From JAPOXR01 sp965219635 (lineage in GTDB: Bacteria > Pseudomonadota > Alphaproteobacteria > Rhodobacterales > Rhodobacteraceae), in assembly GCA_965219635.1 (NCBI GenBank), contig OZ244783.1, forward strand, positions 3,534,001-3,598,000: DNA of 64,000 nucleotides. Reading direction: 5' to 3'. The position numbers and the translations under genes are program-made. How positions within the stretch are numbered: position 1 is the stretch's first letter; the number at the start of each line of letters is the position of its first letter. The notes under the pieces were generated by a model. The model was not told where the DNA came from, did not search any database, and was given only the letters and a program-made list of their open reading frames with translations. This document shows, piece by piece, positions 1 through 7,191 of the stretch.

Positions 1-22
1 CAAAAACTGGGGGAGGATCGAA

Positions 23-1132
23 ATGCCTGCCAACAAACTGCTGATCCTCGCCGGGGATGGAATTGGTCCCGAAATCATGGCGGAAGTGTTGCGGATCGTC
101 GAATGGCTGGGCGACCGCAAGGGCATCAGGTTTGACGTAACCGAGGATCTGGTGGGCGGAGCTGCCTATGACGCTCACGGTGTTCCCCTGCATGACAGCA
201 CACTGGAACGGGCGCACCAGGCGGATGCGGTTCTTCTCGGCGCTGCAGGGGCGCCGAAATACGACCAGTTGGATTTCAGCGTGAAACCGGAGCGCGGCCT
301 GCTCAAGCTTCGCAAGGAACTTGACCTCTACTCAAACTTGCGGCCGGCAATCTGTTTCGATGCCCTGGCGGAGTTTTCCTCTCTCAAGCCCGAGATCGTT
401 TCAGGCCTCGACATCATGATCGTGCGGGAATTGACGTCGGGAGTGTATTTCGGCGAGCCGAGGGGCATAACCCCGGACAATGAGGGAGGCCGTATCGGCG
501 TCAACACGCAAAGATACACGACCAATGAGATCAGGCGAGTTGCGCGGATCGCCTTCGAACTGGCGCGCAAGCGAAGCAACAAAGTCTGTTCGATGGAAAA
601 GGCCAACGTCATGGAATCTGGCGTGCTCTGGCGGGAGGAAGTCCAGTGGGTTGGCGACAACGAATTCCCGGATGTTGAGCTCTCCCACATGTATGCGGAT
701 GCCGGCGCCATGCAGTTGGTCCGTTACCCCAAACAGTTCGATGTCATCGTGACTGATAACCTCTTTGGCGACATGCTTTCCGATGCCGCTGCGATGCTGA
801 CGGGATCTCTGGGGATGCTTCCTTCCGCTTCCCTTGGAGCGCCCACAGCCAATGGTCGTCCAAAAGCTATGTACGAGCCGGTACATGGGTCAGCTCCTGA
901 CATCGCCGGGCAGGGAATTGCCAATCCGTGCGCAGCGATCCTGTCTTTCAGCATGGCGCTCCGATATTCCTTCGACCAGTCAGAGGAAGCAGATCGCATA
1001 GAGGCTGCGGTGGAGCAGACGCTGGCCCAGGGGGTCCGTACGGCCGACCTGTTGCAGGTGGAAGGCGCAAAGCCGGCTGGGACCAGGGAAGTCTGTGACT
1101 CCATAATCAAGAACCTGGAATTAGCCGCCTGA
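23..1132 (+). CDS. leuB: 3-isopropylmalate dehydrogenase
   Basis: Third enzyme of leucine synthesis: NAD-dependent oxidative decarboxylation of 3-isopropylmalate in the cytoplasm. The 369 residues match the family length. Visible are GDGIGPE (residues 11-17), NLRP (105-108), the substrate loop RELTSGVYFGEPRG (135-148) and the metal/substrate segment with SDAAAMLTGSLGMLPSAS near 255-272. The ATG is preceded by GGGAGG at positions 11-16 with a 6-nt spacer. The upstream partner, probably leuD, lies outside the window. A tRNA gene follows about 180 bases downstream. Nothing looks damaged. Confidence 0.97.
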   Translation: MPANKLLILAGDGIGPEIMAEVLRIVEWLGDRKGIRFDVTEDLVGGAAYDAHGVPLHDSTLERAHQADAVLLGAAGAPKYDQLDFSVKPERGLLKLRKELDLYSNLRPAICFDALAEFSSLKPEIVSGLDIMIVRELTSGVYFGEPRGITPDNEGGRIGVNTQRYTTNEIRRVARIAFELARKRSNKVCSMEKANVMESGVLWREEVQWVGDNEFPDVELSHMYADAGAMQLVRYPKQFDVIVTDNLFGDMLSDAAAMLTGSLGMLPSASLGAPTANGRPKAMYEPVHGSAPDIAGQGIANPCAAILSFSMALRYSFDQSEEADRIEAAVEQTLAQGVRTADLLQVEGAKPAGTREVCDSIIKNLELAA

Positions 1133-1311
1133 ATTGGCTCAGGCTCTGTTGCTGAGTCAGTCTTGAAAACTCCTTCACAGTCTGTCAGCAGATCCTCCGT
1201 TGACGGGGCCATCACTCGGCCCACGAAATGGTTGGCCAGGACCGAACCAAGGCCAACGAACTGGTTGAACAAGGGGAAGGCAACGAATAGATGTTCCTTT
1301 CGGTTCAGGAT

Positions 1312-1388
1312 CGGAGTGTAGCTCAGCCTGGTAGAGCACTGTCTTCGGGAGGCAGGGGCCGGAGGTTCAAATCCTCTCACTCCGACCA
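1312..1388 (+). tRNA. tRNA-Pro, anticodon CGG
   Basis: A complete cloverleaf can be folded by eye. The acceptor stem CGGAGTG (1312-1318) pairs with CACTCCG (1378-1384), followed by discriminator A and an encoded CCA (1386-1388). The anticodon stem CTGTC/GGCAG encloses the loop TTCGGGA, giving anticodon CGG (proline, codon CCG). The T arm is GGAGG-TTCAAAT-CCTCT. The gene sits at the edge of an accessory stretch, but I found no second copy of its 3' end within the window that would mark an integration. Confidence 0.95.
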
Positions 1389-1392
1389 AGCA

Positions 1393-1415
1393 AAAGGGGC
1401 CTTGCGGGCCCCTTT
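1393..1415 (+). terminator. rho-independent terminator of tRNA-Pro
   Basis: A perfect 9-bp stem AAAGGGGCC/GGCCCCTTT with a 5-nt loop (TTGCG) begins 4 bases after the tRNA CCA end. The descending arm ends in TTT followed by GTCGTTT, so the U-tract is short but the stem is strong. Position and shape fit a terminator for the tRNA transcript. Confidence 0.75.
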
Positions 1416-2192
1416 GTCGTTTCCTGCGAAAATCGGCATTAGTGCTTTCATCAAGGGGACAACGCCTTCTCCAGGAAAGTCCTCGTAGAGGCATGGAAGT
1501 TGCCCGCATGTTTGAGGCCGGTTCAGCCGGTCTGAATTTCCAAGTTGCCCTGAAACTGTCCGTGATCGTTGCGGTGTTCTTGTGGGCGAGAGGGTTGCGG
1601 GTCCGGCAATAGCGCTTCCTTTCAGTCTTACGTGCATCGCAAGTCAAGCAATAGCCCATCCAAGCGGCTAGCGCGCCGGGGCATTCTGCCTGACGGCCAA
1701 ATTCCTTGGTTGATCCGGCAGGCGATGACGGAACCTGTGCGTTCCGCTGGAATGGCAGCCTTGCCGGTTCTATCGGGAAATAGAAGAGCATCGGTCATAC
1801 GTCCGCTTGCACAATTCCACTCGCAGGGTTCGTGTCCTGCGGTAGATTGACCTGCGCTGTCTGGTTACAAACGCTGCGACCCGGGAATGCTGGGTGTTCC
1901 TGTCAAGAGACCTGCGAGGTCAATAATATCGCGTTGGTTCCATTTGAGATTGGCGGTCATGGCATCATGGCAAGTGGCTGCCGAAACGATTCAAAATGGC
2001 CGTTGTATCGGAGACACTACCCATCCTGCCGTTGCGCCAGACAGTCCCGGAGGTAAGCGCCGCTATCTTTCAGAAATTGGCTCTCTGATCCCGTGTCCGC
2101 CTTTGCCATCGAGATTGCAGCTTGCTACGCAAGGTCAACATGATCGGCTTCCACGGTCGATTGCCAACTCGTGGTCTGGCAGAATGCTCAAG
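1416..2192. other. gene-free stretch downstream of tRNA-Pro
   Basis: About 780 bases with no believable gene: the open frames are short, mutually overlapping and resemble no family I know. The only structure seen is a short run of motifs near 1943-2002 that resembles the 22-bp repeat array found at 6807-7137. The stretch may be remnant sequence between the tRNA and the toxin-antitoxin-like pair. Confidence 0.5.
1943..2002 (+). repeat. three-unit cluster resembling the 22-bp repeat
   Basis: Three motifs of the type TTTCAAATGGCCG can be aligned: TTTGAGATTGGCG (from 1943), TGGCAAGTGGCTG (from 1968) and TTCAAAATGGCCG (from 1990). The last two are spaced 22 bp apart. The best copy matches the consensus of the larger array almost completely; the others are degenerate. 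This is pattern matching by eye, so chance similarity cannot be excluded. Confidence 0.35.
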
Positions 2193-2265
2193 ACGCAATG
2201 CTCTAGTATTGCGTAAGTCGCCTAGTTGCAATACTATAGGATTACAAGCGTCGTGATTTTGCAAT
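2193..2265 (+). promoter_or_regulatory. promoter with nested inverted repeats upstream of the HTH/Fic pair
   Basis: Half-sites GCAAT/ATTGC recur at 2195, 2208 (inverted), 2228 and 2261. They form two perfect dyads: ACGCAAT/ATTGCGT (2193-2199 with 2208-2214) and TAGTATTGC/GCAATACTA (2204-2212 with 2228-2236). A promoter-like TTGCGT (2210-2215) and TACTAT (2232-2237), 16 bp apart, lies inside the second dyad. Inference: the downstream HTH protein binds here and represses its own operon, as is usual for toxin-antitoxin operons. Confidence 0.6.
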
Positions 2266-2280
2266 ATCAGGGACTGGCAG

Positions 2281-2742
2281 ATGAGTGTCGCACGCGCAAA
2301 ACGAAGACAAGCAGGAAGCAAGATCAATCAGGCGGCCCGTGCGGCTTCATCCTTTGTCAGACCGCCTGGAGGCTGGATTGCAACCTTTCAGGCAGCAATT
2401 GGGATGAGTTCACCTGCATTGGCCGAGCGGCTGGGTATTTCCCGCAACAGCATCTACGCCTCAATCCAGAACGAGAAGGCCGGGACCATCTCCCTGAACC
2501 AACTCGACAAGATGGCCGAGGCCATGGGCGGCAAACTCGTCTATGCAATTGTCCCTCGTGAAGGATCGGTTGAAGAAATCGTCATGGCCCAAGCTCGCAA
2601 GAAAGCAAGACGCATCGCTCAGCGCACCCGCGCGCATATGGCCCTTGAGGAACAGCTCGAGGGTTTGCGCAGTGAAGACGAGATGATTGAGGAACTGGCA
2701 GATGACATCATTCGTGAGATGCCAAGGGACATCTGGAAGTGA
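2281..2742 (+). CDS. mobile mystery protein A, HTH regulator
   Basis: A 153-residue protein that I recognise as mobile mystery protein A, the upstream partner of a Fic-domain protein in a toxin-antitoxin-like pair. Residues about 42-66 form an XRE-type helix-turn-helix (SSPALAERLGISRNSIYASI). The tail is rich in acidic and basic residues. It ends with TGA sharing bases with the GTG start of the next gene (4-bp overlap), so the two are translationally coupled. A nested inverted-repeat operator lies just upstream. Likely role: autorepressor and neutraliser of the Fic partner. Confidence 0.8.
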   Translation: MSVARAKRRQAGSKINQAARAASSFVRPPGGWIATFQAAIGMSSPALAERLGISRNSIYASIQNEKAGTISLNQLDKMAEAMGGKLVYAIVPREGSVEEIVMAQARKKARRIAQRTRAHMALEEQLEGLRSEDEMIEELADDIIREMPRDIWK

Positions 2743-3350
2743 TCCTGAAATTGCACGAACCTTCCGGTGCAACACCGCTTACTCCAGATGAACTGCTAGG
2801 TCTAAGGGTCCGGCACATCACCACGCGCGGCGAACTGAATGAACTGGAGAGCGAGAACATCATTGAGGGGCTAACCTGGCTGGAACGGCGACCGGGAACT
2901 TTCGACATCCTCACCAGCGATGCAGCTCGCGAGTTGCACAGGCGCCTGTTTGGAAAGGTCTGGGACTGGGCAGGCGTCTAGCGGCTAACAGAGAAGAATA
3001 TCGGCGTACCAGTCTGGCATATCTCGACCGAGTTGCACACCTGCCTCGCCGACGCACGGTATTGGCGTGACCGTGGTACATATGAGCCACTGGAAGCCGC
3101 AGCGCGATTCCACCACAAGCTGGTTAGGGCCCATCCCTTCGCCAACGGCAATGGCCGCTGGGCGCGGATCATGGCGGACGCCTACTTGGCCACGGCTGCG
3201 CCTGACATTTTGCTGGATTGGTCTGGTGGTGGGACCTTGGTCGCCGACAGCGAACATCGTAGGCGTTACATTGCGGCACTGCGAGCAGCAGATTTGCACG
3301 AATTGCAGACGCTCATTGGACTTGTGAAAGAGATTGCCAGCCGGGTGTGA
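2739..3350 (+). pseudogene. mobile mystery protein B (Fic), interrupted by in-frame TAG
   Basis: Fic-domain partner of the preceding regulator; Fic proteins transfer AMP or related groups to target proteins. Starting at GTG 2739 the frame stays homologous on both sides of a TAG at 2979-2981, with no frameshift. Before it comes the N-terminal part ending in WDWAGV; after it the frame continues with RLTEKNIGVPVWHIS and the catalytic motif HPFANGNGR (codons about 132-140). In relatives a tyrosine, phenylalanine or similar residue occupies this position, so one base change explains the stop. As read, the Fic motif is not translated unless amber is read through. Confidence 0.8.
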
Positions 3351-3527
3351 CGACAAATGGCGGCATGAGACTCTTGTGATGTTGAGCAGTGCAGAGAGTT
3401 CCGACTGAAGTACATGGGCATGGACGAAATCACAGCAGCCCAAACTACGGATATTTCACTAATTACACTTATTCCACTTGTAGCTTGCAGCTGAGGATAC
3501 TAGACCGAGTTATGAAGGAGCGTTGAA

Positions 3528-3998
3528 ATGACCATAGTAACCGACGTTGGTCCCGATATGGCTCAAGGCCTTAGCAACCGGCTCCCAACAGACATTGAAG
3601 CCGACTGCGCTGCTCATGCCGCCGCTGCAATTGCTGTAGCAATGGAGACAGAGGATGGATTCAAGATCTGCGGCCGGGATAGCGAACCCGTAGAGATTGC
3701 TCGTGCAGTCGGCGACCTGATCATTGAGCTCTTGGGACATGTGAGCGCTGGCAAGATGGTCAAACTGGTGCCGGTCAGCGCCATGCTCACGACACAGCAA
3801 GCGGCATTCATGCTGAACGTGTCACGACCGTTTCTTACAAAACTCTTGAAGCAGGGTGAGATAGCCTTCGTAGAGGTTGGAACACACCGGCGGGTCCCCC
3901 TTTCTGCATTGTTGAAATACAGGGAAGAGAGATTCAGGAAACAGGAAGCTGCGATGAAGGAACTGTCGCGGCTCGGTCAGGAATTCGACAGGGCGTAA
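3528..3998 (+). CDS. excisionase-family HTH protein, probable orphan antitoxin
   Basis: The 156-residue protein carries a MerR/excisionase-type DNA-binding domain at about residues 86-131 (LTTQQAAFMLNVSRPFLTKL, then a wing with HRRVPLSALLKY). Such proteins often form antitoxins upstream of a PIN-domain toxin. Here no PIN gene follows: the next gene is on the other strand 335 bases away. A clear GGAG ribosome site precedes ATG 3528. The function is inferred from the family; it could also be a phage-type excisionase. Confidence 0.65.
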   Translation: MTIVTDVGPDMAQGLSNRLPTDIEADCAAHAAAAIAVAMETEDGFKICGRDSEPVEIARAVGDLIIELLGHVSAGKMVKLVPVSAMLTTQQAAFMLNVSRPFLTKLLKQGEIAFVEVGTHRRVPLSALLKYREERFRKQEAAMKELSRLGQEFDRA

Positions 3999-4333
3999 GA
4001 GAATTCATCATTTAGCTTGCCATTGCAAAACCGGTGTGTGCAGGTGGGTTTGAAACACCCGTCCTGTCCGGTCAATTGTGTTTCCATCTCGGTGAAACCC
4101 AGCAACGCCCTGTTGTTGCCTTGCCATTTCAAGCATGGTGCTTGAATTGCTCGAATCCAGCTTGCGACTTCTGCTGTCCGAGAATTCTTGCCCTTCGCCT
4201 TCGCCCGAAGGGGCGGGGTTTCTAAAATGGATCAAGCTGTTGCCAAAAATGCACGCATCACCATTTCGGAAGGGTTCTGGTACGAGGGATGAAGCGCGAA
4301 TTGCGAAGATTGAGTCCTGAACCGGCATGTTGT
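3999..4333. other. gap where a partner toxin would be expected
   Basis: 335 bases with no supported gene between the HTH protein and the convergent HNH gene. A GC-rich self-complementary patch (CGCCTTCG/CGAAGGGGCG, about 4196-4217) followed by TTTCTAAAAT might help terminate transcription, but the loop is too small to be sure. Confidence 0.4.
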
Positions 4334-5233
4334 TCAGTTCTTGAAACAGTGCTCCCTGTGCCATGCCACGAATTCTCGCCGGGGACGGCTGGTTACCCGG
4401 TCGGGTGCAAGCAGGCACCCGGTATAGTTGAGCATCGACCTTATTGCATCCGGGTCATTTGATTGACGAGAGATCAGTATTGTCAGGTCATCACTCAATC
4501 CGACCAATCCTCTGTCGAACATCCAGTGAGCCGTTCCTGAAAGTGCAAGCCCATTGCTCACAATGTCTGGTCCGTCAAACTTTACCGGCTTGATGTGTGC
4601 CGCTTGCACCTCTGCCGCTCCGCCGCCATTGATCAATCGGAGACCAGTAATGGCACATCGTTCGCAGTAGTCTCGCAACACTGATGTACGGAAATTCCGG
4701 TCACGAACTGCACGGTTGGTCAATTGGAGAACCCGCTCTCTTGCCGTCACATCCTGAACGGATTCCGGATACTCATCATGATTGGTCGTGACAGTGTCTT
4801 CGTTTCTCCGGGGAAGGATGTCTTCGTCTTTGCCGAGACCTCGCGCAACAATTCTGGCAAAGTCCACTGAAGAAAGAGGGCGCACAGCAGACTGGCGGTG
4901 GCCGCTTGGTTTGCCGTATTCATTCAGGAGGCCCTGTTCGAAATAGAACCCCTTTTCTTGGAATGGTACAGGATTGCCGAAGTCGAGATAGGTTCCGGGT
5001 TCCATGAGGGCGACATACATGTCACTGCGTTGTGGGTCTTGGATGATCTCCCTCACTCGTGCCACCGCAAAATATCCTCGCGTATTCTTTACCTTTTTCG
5101 GTTCGAGATAAACGATCCAGTTTCCCTCACATGCCCGGGAACTAGCCAAGTATTTCTTCGGGAACTGATATTGCTCAGATAGTACATCATCGTAGATGGA
5201 GTCAAAACGATGCATGAAAACGCCGTAAGCCAT
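4334..5233 (-). CDS. HNH endonuclease of the HNH_2 type
   Basis: A 299-residue protein that looks full length. Residues 1-130 form a conserved N-terminal domain starting MAYGVFMHRFDSIYDD, probably a PUA/EVE-like fold (inference). Residues 185-250 hold the nuclease motif: CERC (190-193), AAHI with H213, SNGL with N227 and AHWMFD with H236, the three residues of an HNH site. The family is widespread in accessory genomes and may cut modified or foreign DNA; the target is unknown. It stands alone, convergent with the HTH gene and co-directional with the ATPase gene upstream of it. Confidence 0.85.
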   Translation of the reverse strand: MAYGVFMHRFDSIYDDVLSEQYQFPKKYLASSRACEGNWIVYLEPKKVKNTRGYFAVARVREIIQDPQRSDMYVALMEPGTYLDFGNPVPFQEKGFYFEQGLLNEYGKPSGHRQSAVRPLSSVDFARIVARGLGKDEDILPRRNEDTVTTNHDEYPESVQDVTARERVLQLTNRAVRDRNFRTSVLRDYCERCAITGLRLINGGGAAEVQAAHIKPVKFDGPDIVSNGLALSGTAHWMFDRGLVGLSDDLTILISRQSNDPDAIRSMLNYTGCLLAPDRVTSRPRREFVAWHREHCFKN

Positions 5234-5469
5234 GTCTAACGCACTCGCCGCAAGGAACTTGGTGACTTGCTTTCAGGTTCTTGAGTCGCGCCAATAGTGA
5301 TCGACAGGAAAAGGAATCTGGATTGGATGTTCATCGCAATTGCCGGTAGCTGGCTCATCCGCTGATCCTACCAACTTGAGCGCACATTGGAACGCTGAAT
5401 CGCGGCGATACCAGTCCCCAAGTGCATCTGAAATCCAGATGATCGCAAACAGTTGGCGCCAATGCGTTC

Positions 5470-6624
5470 CTATCGCTCAATGAAGTCAATGAGGCCCTCA
5501 AGGCTGCACAGGACCCGGGGTCCGCTCTCAATGAAGTCGCAACTATGGCAGACGAGGAATCGCCGGTCTGCCCCGACAAGGTCCGCATTGGCTTCAAGCT
5601 GTTTCATCTGACTCATGCGAGGGTTGGTGGTGAGTTTGATCTCCATGGCCCAGAGTTCCCCATCGGTCTGGATCAGCAAGTCGATTTCTCGCTGGTCGCT
5701 GGTGCGCAGATAGAACGCATCAAATATTCGGCCCGTATATTGCAGGGCCGCAATTGTCTGGTCGATGACGTAACCTTCCCAACTCGCTCCGACCCATGGT
5801 CGGTTCAGCAGTGTGTCCCGGTCTCCGGCATTCAGCAATGCGTGCAGCAGCCCGGAATCGCGCCAGTACACCTTGGGCCGTTTGATGATCCGCTTGCGCA
5901 GGTTTGCGTGGTAGGCGTTAAGGCGCCGCACGAGAAACGCGCCTTCCAGGTAATCGAGATAGCTATTGACGGTATGGTACGAGAGTCCCAGGCTCTTGCC
6001 GATTTGGCTGGCGTTCCATTCTTGACCGTGAGCAGCAGCAAGCATCAATAGCAGCCTGTGCGTGGTTCGCGGGTGGGCTGGTAATCCCCAGTTTGGAAGA
6101 TCCCGCTGTACCAGGAGACTCAAGTAGTCTCGCTGCCAGAGCGGGAATCTACTGTCATGAAGCACACCACCGTCGGGGTATCCGCCAAACAGCCAGTGCT
6201 TCTGTAGTTGGCAATCGTCTTCAAGCTCGGAGCGGAGAAGTGGTGTGAGTTCGACAACTGAGAGTCTTCCAGCAAGGGACTCAGACACCTGCGTCATGAG
6301 TGACGGTGCTACAGATCCAAGCAAGAGGAAGCGTCCATTGCGTTTGCGATCCCGATCAATCTCGCCGCGCAGGCGTTCAAATATTGCTGGCCATGCCTGC
6401 GCTTCGTCAAGGATGATGATGTCATTCCCAGCGACCGCCTCTTGCCACTCGAGATCGACGCGTAAGCGATCGGACTCCTGTTCAAGGTCAAAGTACCGTC
6501 CGCCAATTGAGCGGGCCAGTGTTGTCTTGCCGCACTGGCGCGGTCCAACCAGTGCGACGGCCGGGTAGTTTGCGAGGCGGCTACGCACCACCGGACAGAG
6601 TCTTCTTGCGAGCATGGTTTGCAT
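5470..6624 (-). CDS. AAA_14/DUF4143 ATPase, intact
   Basis: A 384-residue ATPase of the AAA_14 family with a C-terminal DUF4143 domain. Walker A is GPRQCGKTT (27-35) and Walker B IIILDEAQ (69-76); a sensor segment LLLGS follows at about 100. The C-terminus has a PD-(D/E)XK-like EIDLLIQ...AMEIK pair (about 308-332), which in this family may be a nuclease relic. Biological function is not established. It is divergent from a second family member at 7192, with a 22-bp repeat array between them. A TTAGAA/TTCTAA dyad sits two bases upstream of the start codon. M4 (6615) is an alternative start. Confidence 0.88.
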   Translation of the reverse strand: MQTMLARRLCPVVRSRLANYPAVALVGPRQCGKTTLARSIGGRYFDLEQESDRLRVDLEWQEAVAGNDIIILDEAQAWPAIFERLRGEIDRDRKRNGRFLLLGSVAPSLMTQVSESLAGRLSVVELTPLLRSELEDDCQLQKHWLFGGYPDGGVLHDSRFPLWQRDYLSLLVQRDLPNWGLPAHPRTTHRLLLMLAAAHGQEWNASQIGKSLGLSYHTVNSYLDYLEGAFLVRRLNAYHANLRKRIIKRPKVYWRDSGLLHALLNAGDRDTLLNRPWVGASWEGYVIDQTIAALQYTGRIFDAFYLRTSDQREIDLLIQTDGELWAMEIKLTTNPRMSQMKQLEANADLVGADRRFLVCHSCDFIESGPRVLCSLEGLIDFIER

Positions 6625-6625
6625 T

Positions 6626-6643
6626 TTAGAATCTCATTTCTAA
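6626..6643 (-). promoter_or_regulatory. inverted repeat immediately upstream of AAA_14 gene
   Basis: TTAGAA (6626-6631) and TTCTAA (6638-6643) form a 6-bp dyad with a 6-bp centre, ending two bases before the ATG at 6624. Its position would let a bound protein block translation initiation or transcription. A differently worded palindrome sits in a similar place upstream of the third AAA_14 gene (49039-49055). Autoregulation is inference. Confidence 0.4.
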
Positions 6644-6806
6644 TTTGCAAGAACACTTGTTGAATGACGTCAGCCTTTGGCACTTGCAATTGGTGTATTG
6701 CCTCACTGATCATAGGGCCGCGGTTTTGGCTTGAAGGTTGGGCGACATGATCCAGGTGGCAGGGCGCAACTGCCGACAGTCAGAATGATGGAGGTTGCGC
6801 AGCGTC

Positions 6807-7137
6807 TTCGAACTGGCTGGGCAACTGGTTGCAAGTAGCTGAGAATGGAATTCCGGATGGTTGCTACGTTGCTCTCAGTGAGGCCGGACGATCACTTTCA
6901 GATGGACGGCGTCAGAATTTCATATGGTCGCCGTTGAGGCTACGACAGACCGGCACTGAACTTGCAGATGGCCGATGCACTGCATCCCAATTGTCCGGCA
7001 ACTCAGTTCCAGATGGCTAGTCATGAAATTTCAATTGGCCGCCATTTGACTTTCAACTGGACGAAACCATGCTTTCAAATGGCCGAATGTCGCCCACAGC
7101 TTGACAGCGATGAGCCTTCAGCAGGCCAACGCATGAC
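6807..7137 (+). repeat. array of about 15 degenerate 22-bp direct repeats
   Basis: The motif TTTCARMTGGCCG recurs with a 22-bp period. Well-preserved unit starts are 6896, 6918, 6962, 6985, 7007, 7029, 7051 and 7073; weaker units start at 6807, 6829, 6851, 6873, 6940, about 7095 and 7116. Three steps are 23 or about 21 bp. The 9 bases after each motif vary freely, so this is neither a CRISPR array nor a young tandem repeat: only the protein-contact-like core is kept. Two helical turns per unit puts every core on the same DNA face. It lies between two divergent AAA_14/DUF4143 genes. Confidence 0.8.
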
Positions 7138-7191
7138 TGGCGGATTGACGGGGCTGTATTCACGGACGGCCAGCACGATGGAAAGGCGTTC

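Noticed and set aside
1136..1158. Hairpin GGCTCAG/CTGAGTC after leuB as a terminator
   Set aside because: The stem is only 7 bp with one wobble and a 9-base loop, and no T-run follows.
1312..1388. attL/attR pair based on the tRNA 3' end
   Set aside because: No second copy of the last 20 or so tRNA bases was found in the window, and no integrase gene is present.
724..1791. Long open frame on the minus strand across the leuB end and tRNA-Pro
   Set aside because: It runs antisense through a certain tRNA and the leuB 3' end, is proline/arginine/serine-rich and has no family resemblance.
6807..7137. CRISPR array
   Set aside because: The units are degenerate, the presumed spacers are only 9 bases long and no cas gene is present.
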